Source of the DNA: Peribacillus huizhouensis
Lineage (GTDB): Bacteria; Bacillota; Bacilli; Bacillales; DSM-1321
Assembly: GCF_014138605.1 (NCBI RefSeq)
Contig: NZ_JACJHX010000004.1
Coordinates: forward strand, 365,359-429,358
Direction of reading: 5' to 3'
Length of the DNA: 64,000 bases
Below the pieces are notes generated by a model. That model searched no databases. It saw only the letters and a program-made list of their open reading frames with translations, and was not told the origin of the DNA. Positions 42,836 through 52,019 of this stretch are shown here, piece after piece. Position numbers and translations under genes: made by a program. How positions within the stretch are numbered: the stretch's first letter is position 1; each line of letters begins with the position of its first letter.

Positions 42836-44431
42836 TTACCTTTTTTGCTGTCTTCTGAACGTAACTGGCGTGACACCCTTTTCATTTTTAAATACTTTAA
42901 TAAAATATGAATGACTATGAAATCCAACCATATCAGAGATTAGTTTCACTTTATGATCCGTCTCTCTTAGTAGCTGCACCGCTCTCTCAATTCTTACCTC
43001 ATTTACATAATCGATAAAATTTTGACCTGTCTCTTTTTTAAAAATCCCACTAAAGTATGCTTGATGAAGGAAGAGGATATTCGACATTTCTATTAGTGTA
43101 ATCTTCTCCTGATAATTTGATTTCACATATTCTTTCGCAATTAGCACATAGCGATTAACATTCTGATCATCATTTTTCGTTAAATCTAAAGAAATATTGC
43201 CTAAAATTTGTTGAAGCCATCTCTTTAATTCCTTTAAAGAATCAATTTCATAGATTTTTCCAAGTACTTGCTGATTATCGATAGATGGGAGTGTGAATCC
43301 CTTCTCTTTAAACTTGAAGATTAGCATTATGACAAACTCGGAACAGGAAGCACGGACTTCTGAAATATTCTGTCCCTTTGATCGTTCTAATGCTCCAAAG
43401 AAATATTGGACATCCATTGAAATTTCCGCCATCTCTCCCTTAAGGACAGAATCCATCAATTTCCCCTCAAAATCGTTCACATAGTCTAGTATATTAGACT
43501 GGATTACCTTGTCATTGTTGAATCCTTCGTTAAGAGCTAAATCTTCAAGAAAGATGACCGTCTCATATTCACTAAAATATTTATAACTACTAGCATGAAC
43601 CGCTTCATGATAAGAGCGGCTAATCTCTTGAAGCGATTGAGCTTCATTGCCAACACCGACAACAATATTTGATTCCCCTTTAAAAATTTCACCTAGATTA
43701 TGTTGCAATGAGTCTGCAAACATTAAAATTTTCGGTTTTAGAACATTTCTTGTCATCAGCTTTTGGTCGGTAATTATTAAAATTAAACTATTGCCGTAAA
43801 ATAATACCGGAACACGATAACGCTCCCAAAAATCAACCGCCAATTCTTTAATTTTCTGTCTAATTGAGAAAGTAGATGTCTCTTTAAATACTTTTTCAAA
43901 TGAAAAAATTGCTACCCTAAAATTTTGGTTCTGTTCATGCCATTCTTCAGAATACTTTTGTAAATTTTCACCTTTTATTAAATCCAAAAGCATTAATTCT
44001 TGCGCATCCCATTTCTCATTTGTTTCATTTTCTTTTCTCAATTCTGTATCTTCATCTAATTCACCCGCAAGTTGGTTAAAAACAGTGTAAAAATCCCCTT
44101 TTGTTAACGGTTCCAACATATAGCCTTTCACACCATGCTGAATGGCATCTTGTGCATATTTAAAGTCATCATAAGCACTAAGAATGATCACTTTTATTTC
44201 GGGATATAATAATTTTATTTCTTTAGCAAGCTCTAACCCTGTCATTTCAGGCATAAGGACGTCAGTCAATACAACATTGGGAAGTTCCTGTTTAATAAGT
44301 TCAAGTGCTTCACACCCATTTTCTGCTGAGCCAACTACTTCAAATCCAACATCAGACCATGGAAAAAAATGAGTTAATCTTTCTCTTATGCTTTTTTCAT
44401 CATCGACTACTATTGCTTTATACAAAAACAT
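42836..44431 (-). CDS. YesN-type response regulator (receiver plus AraC domain)
   Basis: This 531-residue regulator has an N-terminal receiver domain (VVDDEKSIRERL, Asp57 in LTDVLMPEMTG, Lys-type region GYMLEPLTKGDF where Lys is replaced by a Glu-Pro-Leu context), a long middle region, and a C-terminal AraC double helix-turn-helix (ITLIEMSNILFLHQAYFSGI, KLISDMVGFHSHSYFIKVFK). In YesMN systems it activates the genes of a nearby oligosaccharide importer, here most likely the lplBCA-like operon. AAGGAG lies four to five bases before the ATG. It is the first gene of the two-component operon. Confidence 0.93.
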   Translation of the reverse strand: MFLYKAIVVDDEKSIRERLTHFFPWSDVGFEVVGSAENGCEALELIKQELPNVVLTDVLMPEMTGLELAKEIKLLYPEIKVIILSAYDDFKYAQDAIQHGVKGYMLEPLTKGDFYTVFNQLAGELDEDTELRKENETNEKWDAQELMLLDLIKGENLQKYSEEWHEQNQNFRVAIFSFEKVFKETSTFSIRQKIKELAVDFWERYRVPVLFYGNSLILIITDQKLMTRNVLKPKILMFADSLQHNLGEIFKGESNIVVGVGNEAQSLQEISRSYHEAVHASSYKYFSEYETVIFLEDLALNEGFNNDKVIQSNILDYVNDFEGKLMDSVLKGEMAEISMDVQYFFGALERSKGQNISEVRASCSEFVIMLIFKFKEKGFTLPSIDNQQVLGKIYEIDSLKELKRWLQQILGNISLDLTKNDDQNVNRYVLIAKEYVKSNYQEKITLIEMSNILFLHQAYFSGIFKKETGQNFIDYVNEVRIERAVQLLRETDHKVKLISDMVGFHSHSYFIKVFKNEKGVTPVTFRRQQKR

Positions 44432-44782
44432 TCAACTCCTTTTAGAAGAACCCCTATTTGTATCACTAAATTAGTTTATTGCTGAAGTATGTTAATAATT
44501 GAAGATCTATAACGACTTTCTGCCCTACCCTTTCTGACAATTGGTACCTTATTCTTATTGTATAAGAAAACGGTTAAGTATAGGGGGAAAATTGTTGAAA
44601 GAGAGCGAATTATGGTAAAGGAGGGGCCAATTGGCTGTTATTTTTGTTTCTATTTCACAATCTCATCTATATACATGAATATACATTTTTCTTGTTCAAT
44701 TATTTGGCCCTAAAATAAAATTAACGCTAATCCTTTGTTATAGGATAGCGCCATTTCGGATTATTAGGTCACTCTGTTCAGT
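44432..44782. other. Intergenic region upstream of the two-component operon
   Basis: The gap holds the promoter of the YesN-type gene and the end of the acetyltransferase gene. GGATTAGCG and GCGCTATCC form an imperfect hairpin followed by a T-rich stretch near 44720-44755, possibly the terminator of the upstream gene. Nothing else is recognised. Confidence 0.4.
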
Positions 44783-45235
44783 TTATAAATCTTGAGATAA
44801 GCGAATCATATCTCTACACTGTATACCGTTCTCAAAAATCTCTTCTGGATAATGCTTAATAAAAAAGTCCATATCAACACCAATAATTCTAAAACCACAT
44901 TTTTGATAAAGAGCTAATTGTTCTATACTTGAATTTCCAGTACCAATTTCCATCGTTTTATAACCTTTTATCTTGGCTACCTGTATTGCATCCATTACTA
45001 ACTGTTTCCCCATACCTCTACCATGTTGTTCTTTTACAACTGCAACATTCACCAACTCTACTGTCTCAGGTCTTGTTGGAAGTAATACATAAACTCCAAC
45101 AATTTGCTGTTCACTTTCAGCTACAAAACAATCGCCTCTATTGACATATTCTTCAACAATATCTTTTGAAGGATCAGCCAATAACAACAATTCCATTGGA
45201 AGTTTTTCACCTATATTCAGTTTCCTAATATTCAT
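44783..45235 (-). CDS. GNAT-family N-acetyltransferase
   Basis: This is a predicted acetyl-CoA-dependent acetyltransferase of 150 residues. Motif A with the acetyl-CoA pyrophosphate loop is VAVVKEQHGRGMGKQLVMDA, preceded by the beta-strand GVYVLLPTRPETVELVN, and followed by the ALYQKCGFRIIGVD motif. GGGAG lies seven bases before the ATG. The acceptor substrate is unknown. It is placed between sugar genes but need not belong with them. Confidence 0.92.
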   Translation of the reverse strand: MNIRKLNIGEKLPMELLLLADPSKDIVEEYVNRGDCFVAESEQQIVGVYVLLPTRPETVELVNVAVVKEQHGRGMGKQLVMDAIQVAKIKGYKTMEIGTGNSSIEQLALYQKCGFRIIGVDMDFFIKHYPEEIFENGIQCRDMIRLSQDL

Positions 45236-45569
45236 TATTAATCTCCCTTAATTAACTTGTAATTACTTTTATTTTTACTACCTCCAGTTCGCTCAATTTA
45301 CCTTATTCCATTTAATCGTCCTGTAACGGAGTAACATAACAGTTTTTTCCAATCACAACACATGCTAAAGCGAAAAAGATCAAACTATATAATTATCAAT
45401 CTTTATCCGAAAATGAAACTGAGCCCACTCCCCATAACATAATGGAAACTCTGAAACATAAACAGCCCGCAAAAGCTTATTATGGCTTTGCAAGCTGATT
45501 ATACAGATAAAATCAATGCTATCTCTTTTAAAATCCACAATGTTCACATAAAAAACTATTCTGGACTGT
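45236..45569. other. Intergenic region without recognised content
   Basis: About 330 bp of AT-rich DNA between the acetyltransferase promoter and the end of the second Gfo/Idh operon. An imperfect hairpin (GCAAAAGC against GGCTTTGC near 45469-45492) may serve as the operon terminator; no small gene has a ribosome binding site. Confidence 0.35.
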
Positions 45570-46433
45570 TTATAATTCTTCCCAAAGACGGCGTAAATTG
45601 TCCATTCCTATTCTTGATCCTTGTTTACATTCTTCCAGCCCTTCAAATTCGACCGAAATATACCCATCATAGCCTGATTGTTTAATGGTCTTCACAATTT
45701 CTCGCATATCAACATCTCCATGACCAACGATTGCACCTCGTAAATAATTACCTGAAGCAGTCGGAAACCAACCTTCCCCAGGATTTTTATAGGATGGTCT
45801 ATGATAGAAATCTTTAATATGAATCATGGATGCTATTGAAATATTCTTTTTCACAGCTGAAACAGGATCCTCGTCAACGCACATAAAATTGCCAATGTCT
45901 AGAGTCGTTTTAAAATTTGCCCTATTTACATGGTTGATCACGGTTTGCACGCGATCACTTGCTTGAATAAAATAGCCATGGTTTTCTATACTTGTTGTTA
46001 TTCCAAACATTGCAGCATAATCGGCAACTTGTCTACACGCATGAACGATCTTAGGCAAATCTGCCTCAAACTGAGCAATCGAAGCCTCATGAATCGGCCG
46101 TAATGCGACATCATGACGCATGAGTTTCACACCAAGAAGATTAGTGATGTCAACTTGTTTTTTGACTCGTTCAATTTCCTGCTCATATTCTTCATTAGTC
46201 GCTGCAATGAAATTAGCGCTAATCGCATAATTCGATATCTCAATTCCTACATCTTCTGCACGTTGACGAATTGACTGAATCAATTGCGGGTTATCATCCA
46301 AACTAAACCCCAGTGGTACAATTTCAATATGTTCGCCACCATGGTCTTTGATCCATTGAATCACTTGCAAAATATCCATCTCTTTCGACTGTAAGGCCGC
46401 TAATAAACTATAAGAGCTTAAACCGAGTTTCAT
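45570..46433 (-). CDS. Sugar-phosphate isomerase/epimerase family TIM barrel
   Basis: This 287-residue protein has the xylose isomerase-like TIM-barrel fold. It shows MKLGLSSYSLLAALQSKE, the metal-site glutamate in GITTSIENHGYF, the aspartate in FKTTLDIGNFMCVDED, the histidine in MIHIKDFYHRP, and the final glutamate in YDGYISVEFEGLEECK. GGGGTG precedes the ATG. It is the last gene of the second cluster containing four Gfo/Idh/MocA genes. The substrate is unknown; keto-sugar epimerisation or lyase activity is plausible from the family and context. Confidence 0.9.
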   Translation of the reverse strand: MKLGLSSYSLLAALQSKEMDILQVIQWIKDHGGEHIEIVPLGFSLDDNPQLIQSIRQRAEDVGIEISNYAISANFIAATNEEYEQEIERVKKQVDITNLLGVKLMRHDVALRPIHEASIAQFEADLPKIVHACRQVADYAAMFGITTSIENHGYFIQASDRVQTVINHVNRANFKTTLDIGNFMCVDEDPVSAVKKNISIASMIHIKDFYHRPSYKNPGEGWFPTASGNYLRGAIVGHGDVDMREIVKTIKQSGYDGYISVEFEGLEECKQGSRIGMDNLRRLWEEL

Positions 46434-46505
46434 GCCTGTTCACCCCAGTACTTAGTTTCGGTACATGAATAAAAACACGCGAGATTGTAACCTGCAAACG
46501 GACAC

Positions 46506-47489
46506 TTATATTCTAGTAAGAGTAACAGCTTGTTTTAATTTGTTTGATTCATAAGCGGCCTGCACTACTTCCAATGTACGAAGTCCATCTTCTCCTGTAA
46601 TTGATGGCTCACGCTTATGTTTGACACAATCAACGAAGTCATTAATGAGCCCCAGATCCATATCATCGCCCCAACCAATATGCTGCACTCGCTTCTCACG
46701 ATCATTAAATAAGACGAGATGCTGTTTAAAAGCATCTAGCGAGATCGTACCGTTAGTCCCCACTATCTCCATTTTTACATCCCCCCATGTCGGAAATGTA
46801 CTCGGTCTGGACCAACTAGGATCAATCGTTACGATCGTACCTGACTCTAGTTCCAATGTGACAATCCCACAATCTTCAACAGCGATATCATAAAATCTTG
46901 TATCCAGCTCTGCATACACTTGTTTCACTTCATCCTTTTTGATCCAACGGATTAAATCCATCACATGAACAATATGATCAACTGCAGCTCCTCCACCAGA
47001 TTTTTCTTTCTCTATAAACCAACCTCCAGGCATTTGACCATGATTGGTTGCCTGAATTGCAACAATTTCTCCCAATGCACCTGATTGAACCACTTCCCTT
47101 ACCTTTTCTACCGCTGGGACAAATCTGACAGGAAAAGCTACTTGCAATATGACTCCTTCTTCTTCGCAAACTCGAATCATTTCCTTAGCATCATTTACTT
47201 CAGTTGAAATCGGTTTTTCACATAAAATATGTTTTTTCATCTTTGCCGCTTCGATAACATGCTGCTTATGGTTTACATTTTCAGAACAAATAACAACCGC
47301 ATCAATATTTGTTTCGAGAAAGCTAGTCAGATTAGAATAATACTTACAGTGAAAACGCTCGGCCATTTTACTCCCTCTCTCAATATCTTCATCCCAAATA
47401 GCCGTTAGCTCTACATCGGGATGATGAGATAAATGCTCGGCATAACTCACTGCATGCATATGGGCAAAACTAATAATCCCAATCTTCAA
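46506..47489 (-). CDS. Gfo/Idh/MocA-family oxidoreductase (3 of 6), TTG start
   Basis: This oxidoreductase has about 327 residues from the chosen start, beginning KIGIISFAHMHAVSYAEHL, a variant of the Rossmann loop without the usual second and third glycines. It has CEKPISTEVNDA and the C-domain region SGGGAAVDHIVHVMDLIRWI with the expected histidine. The TTG overlaps the TGA stop of the upstream gene (TTGA) and has a GGGGG site nine bases before it, so translation is coupled. The longer frame reaching 47552 lacks a ribosome binding site and would overlap the upstream gene by over 60 bases. Confidence 0.88.
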   Translation of the reverse strand: MKIGIISFAHMHAVSYAEHLSHHPDVELTAIWDEDIERGSKMAERFHCKYYSNLTSFLETNIDAVVICSENVNHKQHVIEAAKMKKHILCEKPISTEVNDAKEMIRVCEEEGVILQVAFPVRFVPAVEKVREVVQSGALGEIVAIQATNHGQMPGGWFIEKEKSGGGAAVDHIVHVMDLIRWIKKDEVKQVYAELDTRFYDIAVEDCGIVTLELESGTIVTIDPSWSRPSTFPTWGDVKMEIVGTNGTISLDAFKQHLVLFNDREKRVQHIGWGDDMDLGLINDFVDCVKHKREPSITGEDGLRTLEVVQAAYESNKLKQAVTLTRI

Positions 47490-48484
47490 TTTAAGATACC
47501 CCCTTTGTAAAATTCCACAGGCTTGCCCGACTTCATCGATTCGATGATACATTCTGCTACATAAATAGCTGAAACCGCATCCATAGCCGTGACAATAGGG
47601 GATTCATTATTTTCAATACAGTCCATAAAATGTTGCAGTTGTTTTTTTAGCGGCGTATCCCGTACGATATAGCTTGGGACTGCAACTCTTTCCTGGTCTT
47701 CCTTTTCCTCGTTGAACATTTCTATCACAATCGGTACATGATCATTGCTTTGGTATGTAATCATTCCGTTGCTCCCTGCTAGTTCGAAGGAACTTACGAA
47801 GCTTTTAGCCCCCCATGATACGTCTAGATGACAAATAACACCTGATTGGAAACGTAACGTAATGAGCGCATAATCAAGATTCTCTCGTTTGATTTGTTTT
47901 GCCATTACACGCTCCACTTCACCAAAAGTCCAACGAAGCCAATCAATATCATGGATTGCTAAATCTAATACGACGCCACCGCTTTTCGCCTCATCTTTAT
48001 ACCAATCATCCCGCCCTTTAGGATATGGCCCCTTTCTCGACAATCTCATAATACCTGGTTTACCAATTGCACCACTTAATACTTGCTCTCTTGCTTCAAC
48101 ATATTCAGGAGAAAATCGCAATACATGCCCAACATAAAGTGGAACTTGATATTCGGCACATTGTTCAACCATTTTTTTTGCCAAAGCTGAGCTAATTGCT
48201 AATGGTTTTTCACAGATGATTGCTTTTTTCGCCATACAAGCGATCCCAACTACTTCTTCATGAAGATGCGTCGGAACACAAATGTCCACAACATCAATCT
48301 CTACTTGTCTAAGAGCTTCTTCTAAATCAAAGAAGCCCTTCACATGATATTTTGCTGCTAGATTGCTCAAATGTTGTTCCGTTCGACCAACTAAAGCGAC
48401 TACTTCGCATCCTTTTACATGCAGCCATTCTTCTACATGTAAAGCTGCCATTGTACCTGTACCGACAACAGCAATCCTCGTCAT
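47486..48484 (-). CDS. Gfo/Idh/MocA-family oxidoreductase (4 of 6)
   Basis: This 332-residue oxidoreductase begins MTRIAVVGTGTMAALHVEEW with a normal Rossmann glycine loop. ICEKPLAISSALAKK and AKSGGVVLDLAIHDIDWLRW carry the usual lysine and histidine. AGGTGG lies five bases before the ATG. It is coupled to the next gene through a TTGA overlap. A family B repeat separates it from the upstream oxidoreductase gene. Confidence 0.93.
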   Translation of the reverse strand: MTRIAVVGTGTMAALHVEEWLHVKGCEVVALVGRTEQHLSNLAAKYHVKGFFDLEEALRQVEIDVVDICVPTHLHEEVVGIACMAKKAIICEKPLAISSALAKKMVEQCAEYQVPLYVGHVLRFSPEYVEAREQVLSGAIGKPGIMRLSRKGPYPKGRDDWYKDEAKSGGVVLDLAIHDIDWLRWTFGEVERVMAKQIKRENLDYALITLRFQSGVICHLDVSWGAKSFVSSFELAGSNGMITYQSNDHVPIVIEMFNEEKEDQERVAVPSYIVRDTPLKKQLQHFMDCIENNESPIVTAMDAVSAIYVAECIIESMKSGKPVEFYKGGILN

Positions 48485-48538
48485 CTTTCCCACCTCATTT
48501 TTTCATTTTCTTGACATTACCTAACGGCAGAAGCTGAG

Positions 48539-48695
48539 ATAAAGTGAAACTTCAATCAGTGGGGGTTTTTCTTCATCCCCCACTGATTGTTAGTTGAACC
48601 AATCGGGCTTTTACGGGCAGTTGTCCCCCACCTCCTCTTCTTCGATTCCTCTAAGCCTTGAGGTGGGGGGCTTACTGCCTGTTAATGCGGGGTAA
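48539..48695. repeat. Family B repeat, copy 3, inserted within a gene cluster
   Basis: A full element of about 157 bp with both hairpins (AATCAGTGGGGG with CCCCCACTGATT, and CCCCCACCTC with GAGGTGGGGG). It lies between two oxidoreductase genes in the same operon. The right end overlaps the last codons and stop of the gene at 48682. The mRNA of the operon must therefore read through two strong hairpins. Confidence 0.9.
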
Positions 48696-49662
48696 ATTGG
48701 GACATCTGAATCGCTTGACCTGTCTCACTTGAAGTATTCGCTGCTAATGTTGCGGCTAAAGTCTTCACTGCTTCTTCATAAGGAGCTAGCAGAAGGTCCC
48801 TTCTATTAAGACGTACTGCTTCAATAAACGCATCATCTTGCTCTTTATAAAAATCTACTTTCGATTTAAAGGTAGTCGTACGCTCTTTTTCAATGATGTG
48901 TAACGTCGTATTTTCAAGTAGTAATCTAAAATCCCGGCCTAAAATTTCAATACCTGAATAATGGTCTGCTTGTGTGAAAGATGAAGCAAGATGGCCAATC
49001 GCACCTGATGCTAATTTGAGGTTTACAGAAGTAACATCTGGTATATCAATACTAGGAATATCCTCCATCACCTGTAATGCCATATTCGCATATACAGTAT
49101 CCACATCTCCTGCTAAATAACGAATTAAATCAAGCGTATGGGTTGATTGTTCCACTATTTGCCCACCAGACTTATCCATTTCTCGATACCAAGGTGTTTG
49201 AACAAACGATGTAATATAATGGCCGCGTATCATCGCGATTTGCTTATCTTGTAAATAGTCTTTTGCTTTTTTTACCGTATCTAAATAGCGCAAGCAATAG
49301 CCTGAGCCACAGATAATGCCCGCAGCCTCGATTGCCTTCTGTTTTGCTAGGACTTTTCCCATTTCAAGTCCCAATGGTTTTTCCACAAGTAAATGAATAC
49401 CACGCTGCGCCGCTTTTTCTTCTATTTCACCATGCGCAAAAGGTGGCACACAAACGAATAATGCATCGATTATTTCGTTTCCGAGCATTTCATCTACATC
49501 CGTATAACTTTTGGCACCATACTGCTCGCCCACTTGTTTCACTCTATCTGCTGAAATATCACACACCGCTACGATCTTTGCATGTTCATTTTGATTAATA
49601 TGTTTTAAGTGTTCCGCAGCAATCCCACCAACTCCGATAAATGCCACATTTACATTTGCCAT
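48682..49662 (-). CDS. Gfo/Idh/MocA-family oxidoreductase (5 of 6)
   Basis: This 326-residue oxidoreductase begins MANVNVAFIGVGGIAAEHLK. It has LLVEKPLGLEMGK and the C-domain stretch MDKSGGQIVEQSTHTLDLIR with the catalytic-type histidine. GGGAG lies about eight bases before the chosen ATG; an in-frame GTG two codons earlier is less well placed. Its last residues (QFTPH) and stop codon are provided by the end of a family B repeat, so the original C-terminus has probably been replaced or trimmed. Confidence 0.92.
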   Translation of the reverse strand: MANVNVAFIGVGGIAAEHLKHINQNEHAKIVAVCDISADRVKQVGEQYGAKSYTDVDEMLGNEIIDALFVCVPPFAHGEIEEKAAQRGIHLLVEKPLGLEMGKVLAKQKAIEAAGIICGSGYCLRYLDTVKKAKDYLQDKQIAMIRGHYITSFVQTPWYREMDKSGGQIVEQSTHTLDLIRYLAGDVDTVYANMALQVMEDIPSIDIPDVTSVNLKLASGAIGHLASSFTQADHYSGIEILGRDFRLLLENTTLHIIEKERTTTFKSKVDFYKEQDDAFIEAVRLNRRDLLLAPYEEAVKTLAATLAANTSSETGQAIQMSQFTPH

Positions 49663-49875
49663 ATTCACATCTCCCCTAGATTGTTTATGTCTTTATAATC
49701 TTTCTAGTAAAATAAAAACAATCATTGCTTAAATCGATATGTTATATAGGTCATATATACAGTAATCCAAGCAATCGCAATCTACATGACTTTTAAACTA
49801 ACAAAATATTCATTTTTCCGATAACTCGACATGCCAAGCTACTCGCAAATCGTGAAAGCTATGTCAATGATAGTG
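49663..49875. other. Short gap in the Gfo/Idh cluster
   Basis: A 213-bp AT-rich gap separates two oxidoreductase genes of the cluster. It may hold a second promoter; I see no cre box or strong terminator. Confidence 0.3.
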
Positions 49876-50907
49876 CTAGATCGCTGTTGTCGCCTTTTTA
49901 GATACCTCAACAAGTTCACCATGATGGTCAGCCGAACGTATTTCAGCTTCAATGATTTCAAGAGAACCTAAAGTACTTTCAGGTGGCGCCACTGTAATTT
50001 GTGTATTATTAATAATCGCATCAATAAAATAAGAAAGTTCTCGATAATACCCTCGATCTGCTGATAGCTCAGCGATAAATCCTGGTGCATCATTTGGATT
50101 AACTTTCACTTGATCGTTTTCAAAAATGATATTTCCACGTTCAAAATTGACACGATATGTCATCGAAAATCCAAAATCTCCTTGTAATGTCCAATCCGAC
50201 TGAGCGTTTAATACTTTATCTCCATATATATAATTCGTCGAAACGATATCATAACCGCTCCCCTGTATAACGTTGCTTCCTAGTGAAGATACTTTTTCTG
50301 GTTTACCAAATAGCCAATGAATCATATCCGTATCATGAATATGCATATCAACTAAACAGCCGCCGCTCTTTTCTTTTTCTCTAAACCAGCCATTTGGAGT
50401 CGCACCGCCTCTAAAAAAATATCCCCCTGTTACTTTTCCATAACGTTCATCGTCTACACAGCTTTTCAAATATTCATATGCTGGCCAAAAACGGAGACAA
50501 TGACCAATCATTAGTTTTTTCCCTGCTTCCTTTGCTGTTTCAACCATGCGAGTTGCCTCAATCGAGTTTAATGCCATTGGTTTTTCACAAAATACATGAT
50601 AGCCGCGTTCCAATAAATCACATGAAACATCTGCATGTAAATAAGTTGGCAAGGCAATATCGACAATATCCAACTGTTCATTTTTGAGCATTTCTTCTAT
50701 ATCCGAATATAAGTTAAATGACGATAAATCATATGATGATTGATCTGTTGAAATATTGCCGGCCACTTGTTCATTTTTCAACTCTTCAATCCGAATATCA
50801 CAGATTGCGGTTAACTGTACAGGAACTCCTTCTTTTGCCAAACGGAGATAGTTTTCAAAATGCATATGCCCCATAAATCCGAAACCGATAATCCCTACTT
50901 TTAACAT
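49876..50907 (-). CDS. Gfo/Idh/MocA-family oxidoreductase (6 of 6)
   Basis: This 343-residue oxidoreductase begins MLKVGIIGFGFMGHMHFENY. It has VFCEKPMALNSIEATR and EKSGGCLVDMHIHDTDMIHW with the conserved histidine. AAGGGG lies eight bases before the ATG. It follows the TIM-barrel gene after 22 bp, so the two are probably co-transcribed from the promoter facing the AraC regulator. The type is close to inositol or glucose-fructose dehydrogenases, but the substrate is not known. Confidence 0.93.
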   Translation of the reverse strand: MLKVGIIGFGFMGHMHFENYLRLAKEGVPVQLTAICDIRIEELKNEQVAGNISTDQSSYDLSSFNLYSDIEEMLKNEQLDIVDIALPTYLHADVSCDLLERGYHVFCEKPMALNSIEATRMVETAKEAGKKLMIGHCLRFWPAYEYLKSCVDDERYGKVTGGYFFRGGATPNGWFREKEKSGGCLVDMHIHDTDMIHWLFGKPEKVSSLGSNVIQGSGYDIVSTNYIYGDKVLNAQSDWTLQGDFGFSMTYRVNFERGNIIFENDQVKVNPNDAPGFIAELSADRGYYRELSYFIDAIINNTQITVAPPESTLGSLEIIEAEIRSADHHGELVEVSKKATTAI

Positions 50908-50929
50908 ACGTTCTACCCCTTTCCTTTAC

Positions 50930-51778
50930 TTACTCCACAGAACCTTTTAAAATAGCATCCATCGATTTAGAAGTATTATAGATAATTTGTGTAGAATGAT
51001 GTGTATAACTCGGAATCATTTCAGCAATCACATAATTGTTATAGCCAATCTCATGAAGCGCTTTAACGACTGCTGGATAATTCACATCCCCCGCAAGTAA
51101 ATCTACGAAACCAGCAAGTCCACCTACTTCACGGCGATAATCTTTAAAATGTACCTTTTTGATGCGCTCTCCTAAAATTTGAATCCAATGTTCTGGATAG
51201 CCTGAGTACACAACATTGCCCACATCGAAATACGAACCAACAAATGGCGAATCAATCGTGTCGATAAAACTTCTCATTTCTAATGGTGACAATAAAAACT
51301 TATTCCAAACATTCTCAATCCCAATATTGACACCAGCTGCTTTTGCAGATTGTGACAATTCCTGCATGGCATTAAGTGCATACTCATAAGCTCTTTCATA
51401 ATTGACAGTTGGGAAATTCGGTTGGAAATCTACGCCGACACAGCCTGGGATCACTAAAATCGTATCGACTTCAAAAGCCGCTGCAAGCTCTAACTGCCTT
51501 TTACAAATATCGATCGCCTTTTGACGAATTGCCACATCTCCACTTGTCATCGAATAAGACCAATATAACCCAGTCGCAAGTCCGCTAATTTCAATACCAT
51601 GCTCATCCGCCATAGATCGAATTTCTTTTATTTTTCCATCTTGAATTTCCAGACCTAATTCCCCTGTTTCTGTTAAAGCCAGTTCGATTCCATCAAAGCC
51701 TGCATCTTTCGCAATGCGCATACATTCCGCGATTGCCATCTGTTCGGGAAAAGACCAAATATTTATCCCTTTTTTCAT
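50930..51778 (-). CDS. Sugar-phosphate isomerase/epimerase family TIM barrel
   Basis: This 282-residue protein resembles hexulose-6-phosphate or xylulose-5-phosphate 3-epimerases by fold. It shows MKKGINIWSFPEQMAIAECM, the first metal-site glutamate in GFDGIELALTETGE, IGIENVWNKFLL, SYFDVGNVVYSGYP, KVHFKDYRREVGG and YVIAEMIPSYTHH. GGGAGG lies eight bases before the chosen ATG. It is the first gene of the second Gfo/Idh cluster and is divergent from an AraC-type regulator that probably controls it. Confidence 0.91.
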   Translation of the reverse strand: MKKGINIWSFPEQMAIAECMRIAKDAGFDGIELALTETGELGLEIQDGKIKEIRSMADEHGIEISGLATGLYWSYSMTSGDVAIRQKAIDICKRQLELAAAFEVDTILVIPGCVGVDFQPNFPTVNYERAYEYALNAMQELSQSAKAAGVNIGIENVWNKFLLSPLEMRSFIDTIDSPFVGSYFDVGNVVYSGYPEHWIQILGERIKKVHFKDYRREVGGLAGFVDLLAGDVNYPAVVKALHEIGYNNYVIAEMIPSYTHHSTQIIYNTSKSMDAILKGSVE

Positions 51779-52019
51779 TTGAAATGCCTCCCTTTTTATC
51801 GTACTTACCATACATAAACGAAATATCCCGATTCGGTCCGCGTTTGATTACGCTTACATTTCTAGTTGCACTTTCCAAGATTAAGATATAGCTGTACCAC
51901 CTATTTTTTGTACAATACCTACTTGATTGTTATTAGGGTTTAATTATGCTATTAATTAAATAACTACAACAATTATAACAATTTTTCACAGAAAGAATTT
52001 AGAGGAAGGAGAGTCCTTT
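51779..52019. promoter_or_regulatory. Divergent promoter region of the AraC regulator and the Gfo/Idh cluster
   Basis: This 241-bp AT-rich interval between divergent start codons should hold both promoters and the operator of the AraC-type regulator. No cre box was seen, in contrast with the first ABC operons. Confidence 0.5.

Noticed and set aside
45482..45685. A 67-residue + strand frame
   Set aside because: It overlaps the antisense strand of a conserved TIM-barrel gene and has no ribosome binding site.
46978..47169. Cys/Arg/Ser-rich 63-residue frame on the minus strand
   Set aside because: It lies wholly inside a Gfo/Idh gene in another frame; the composition comes from codon shift, not a metal-binding protein.
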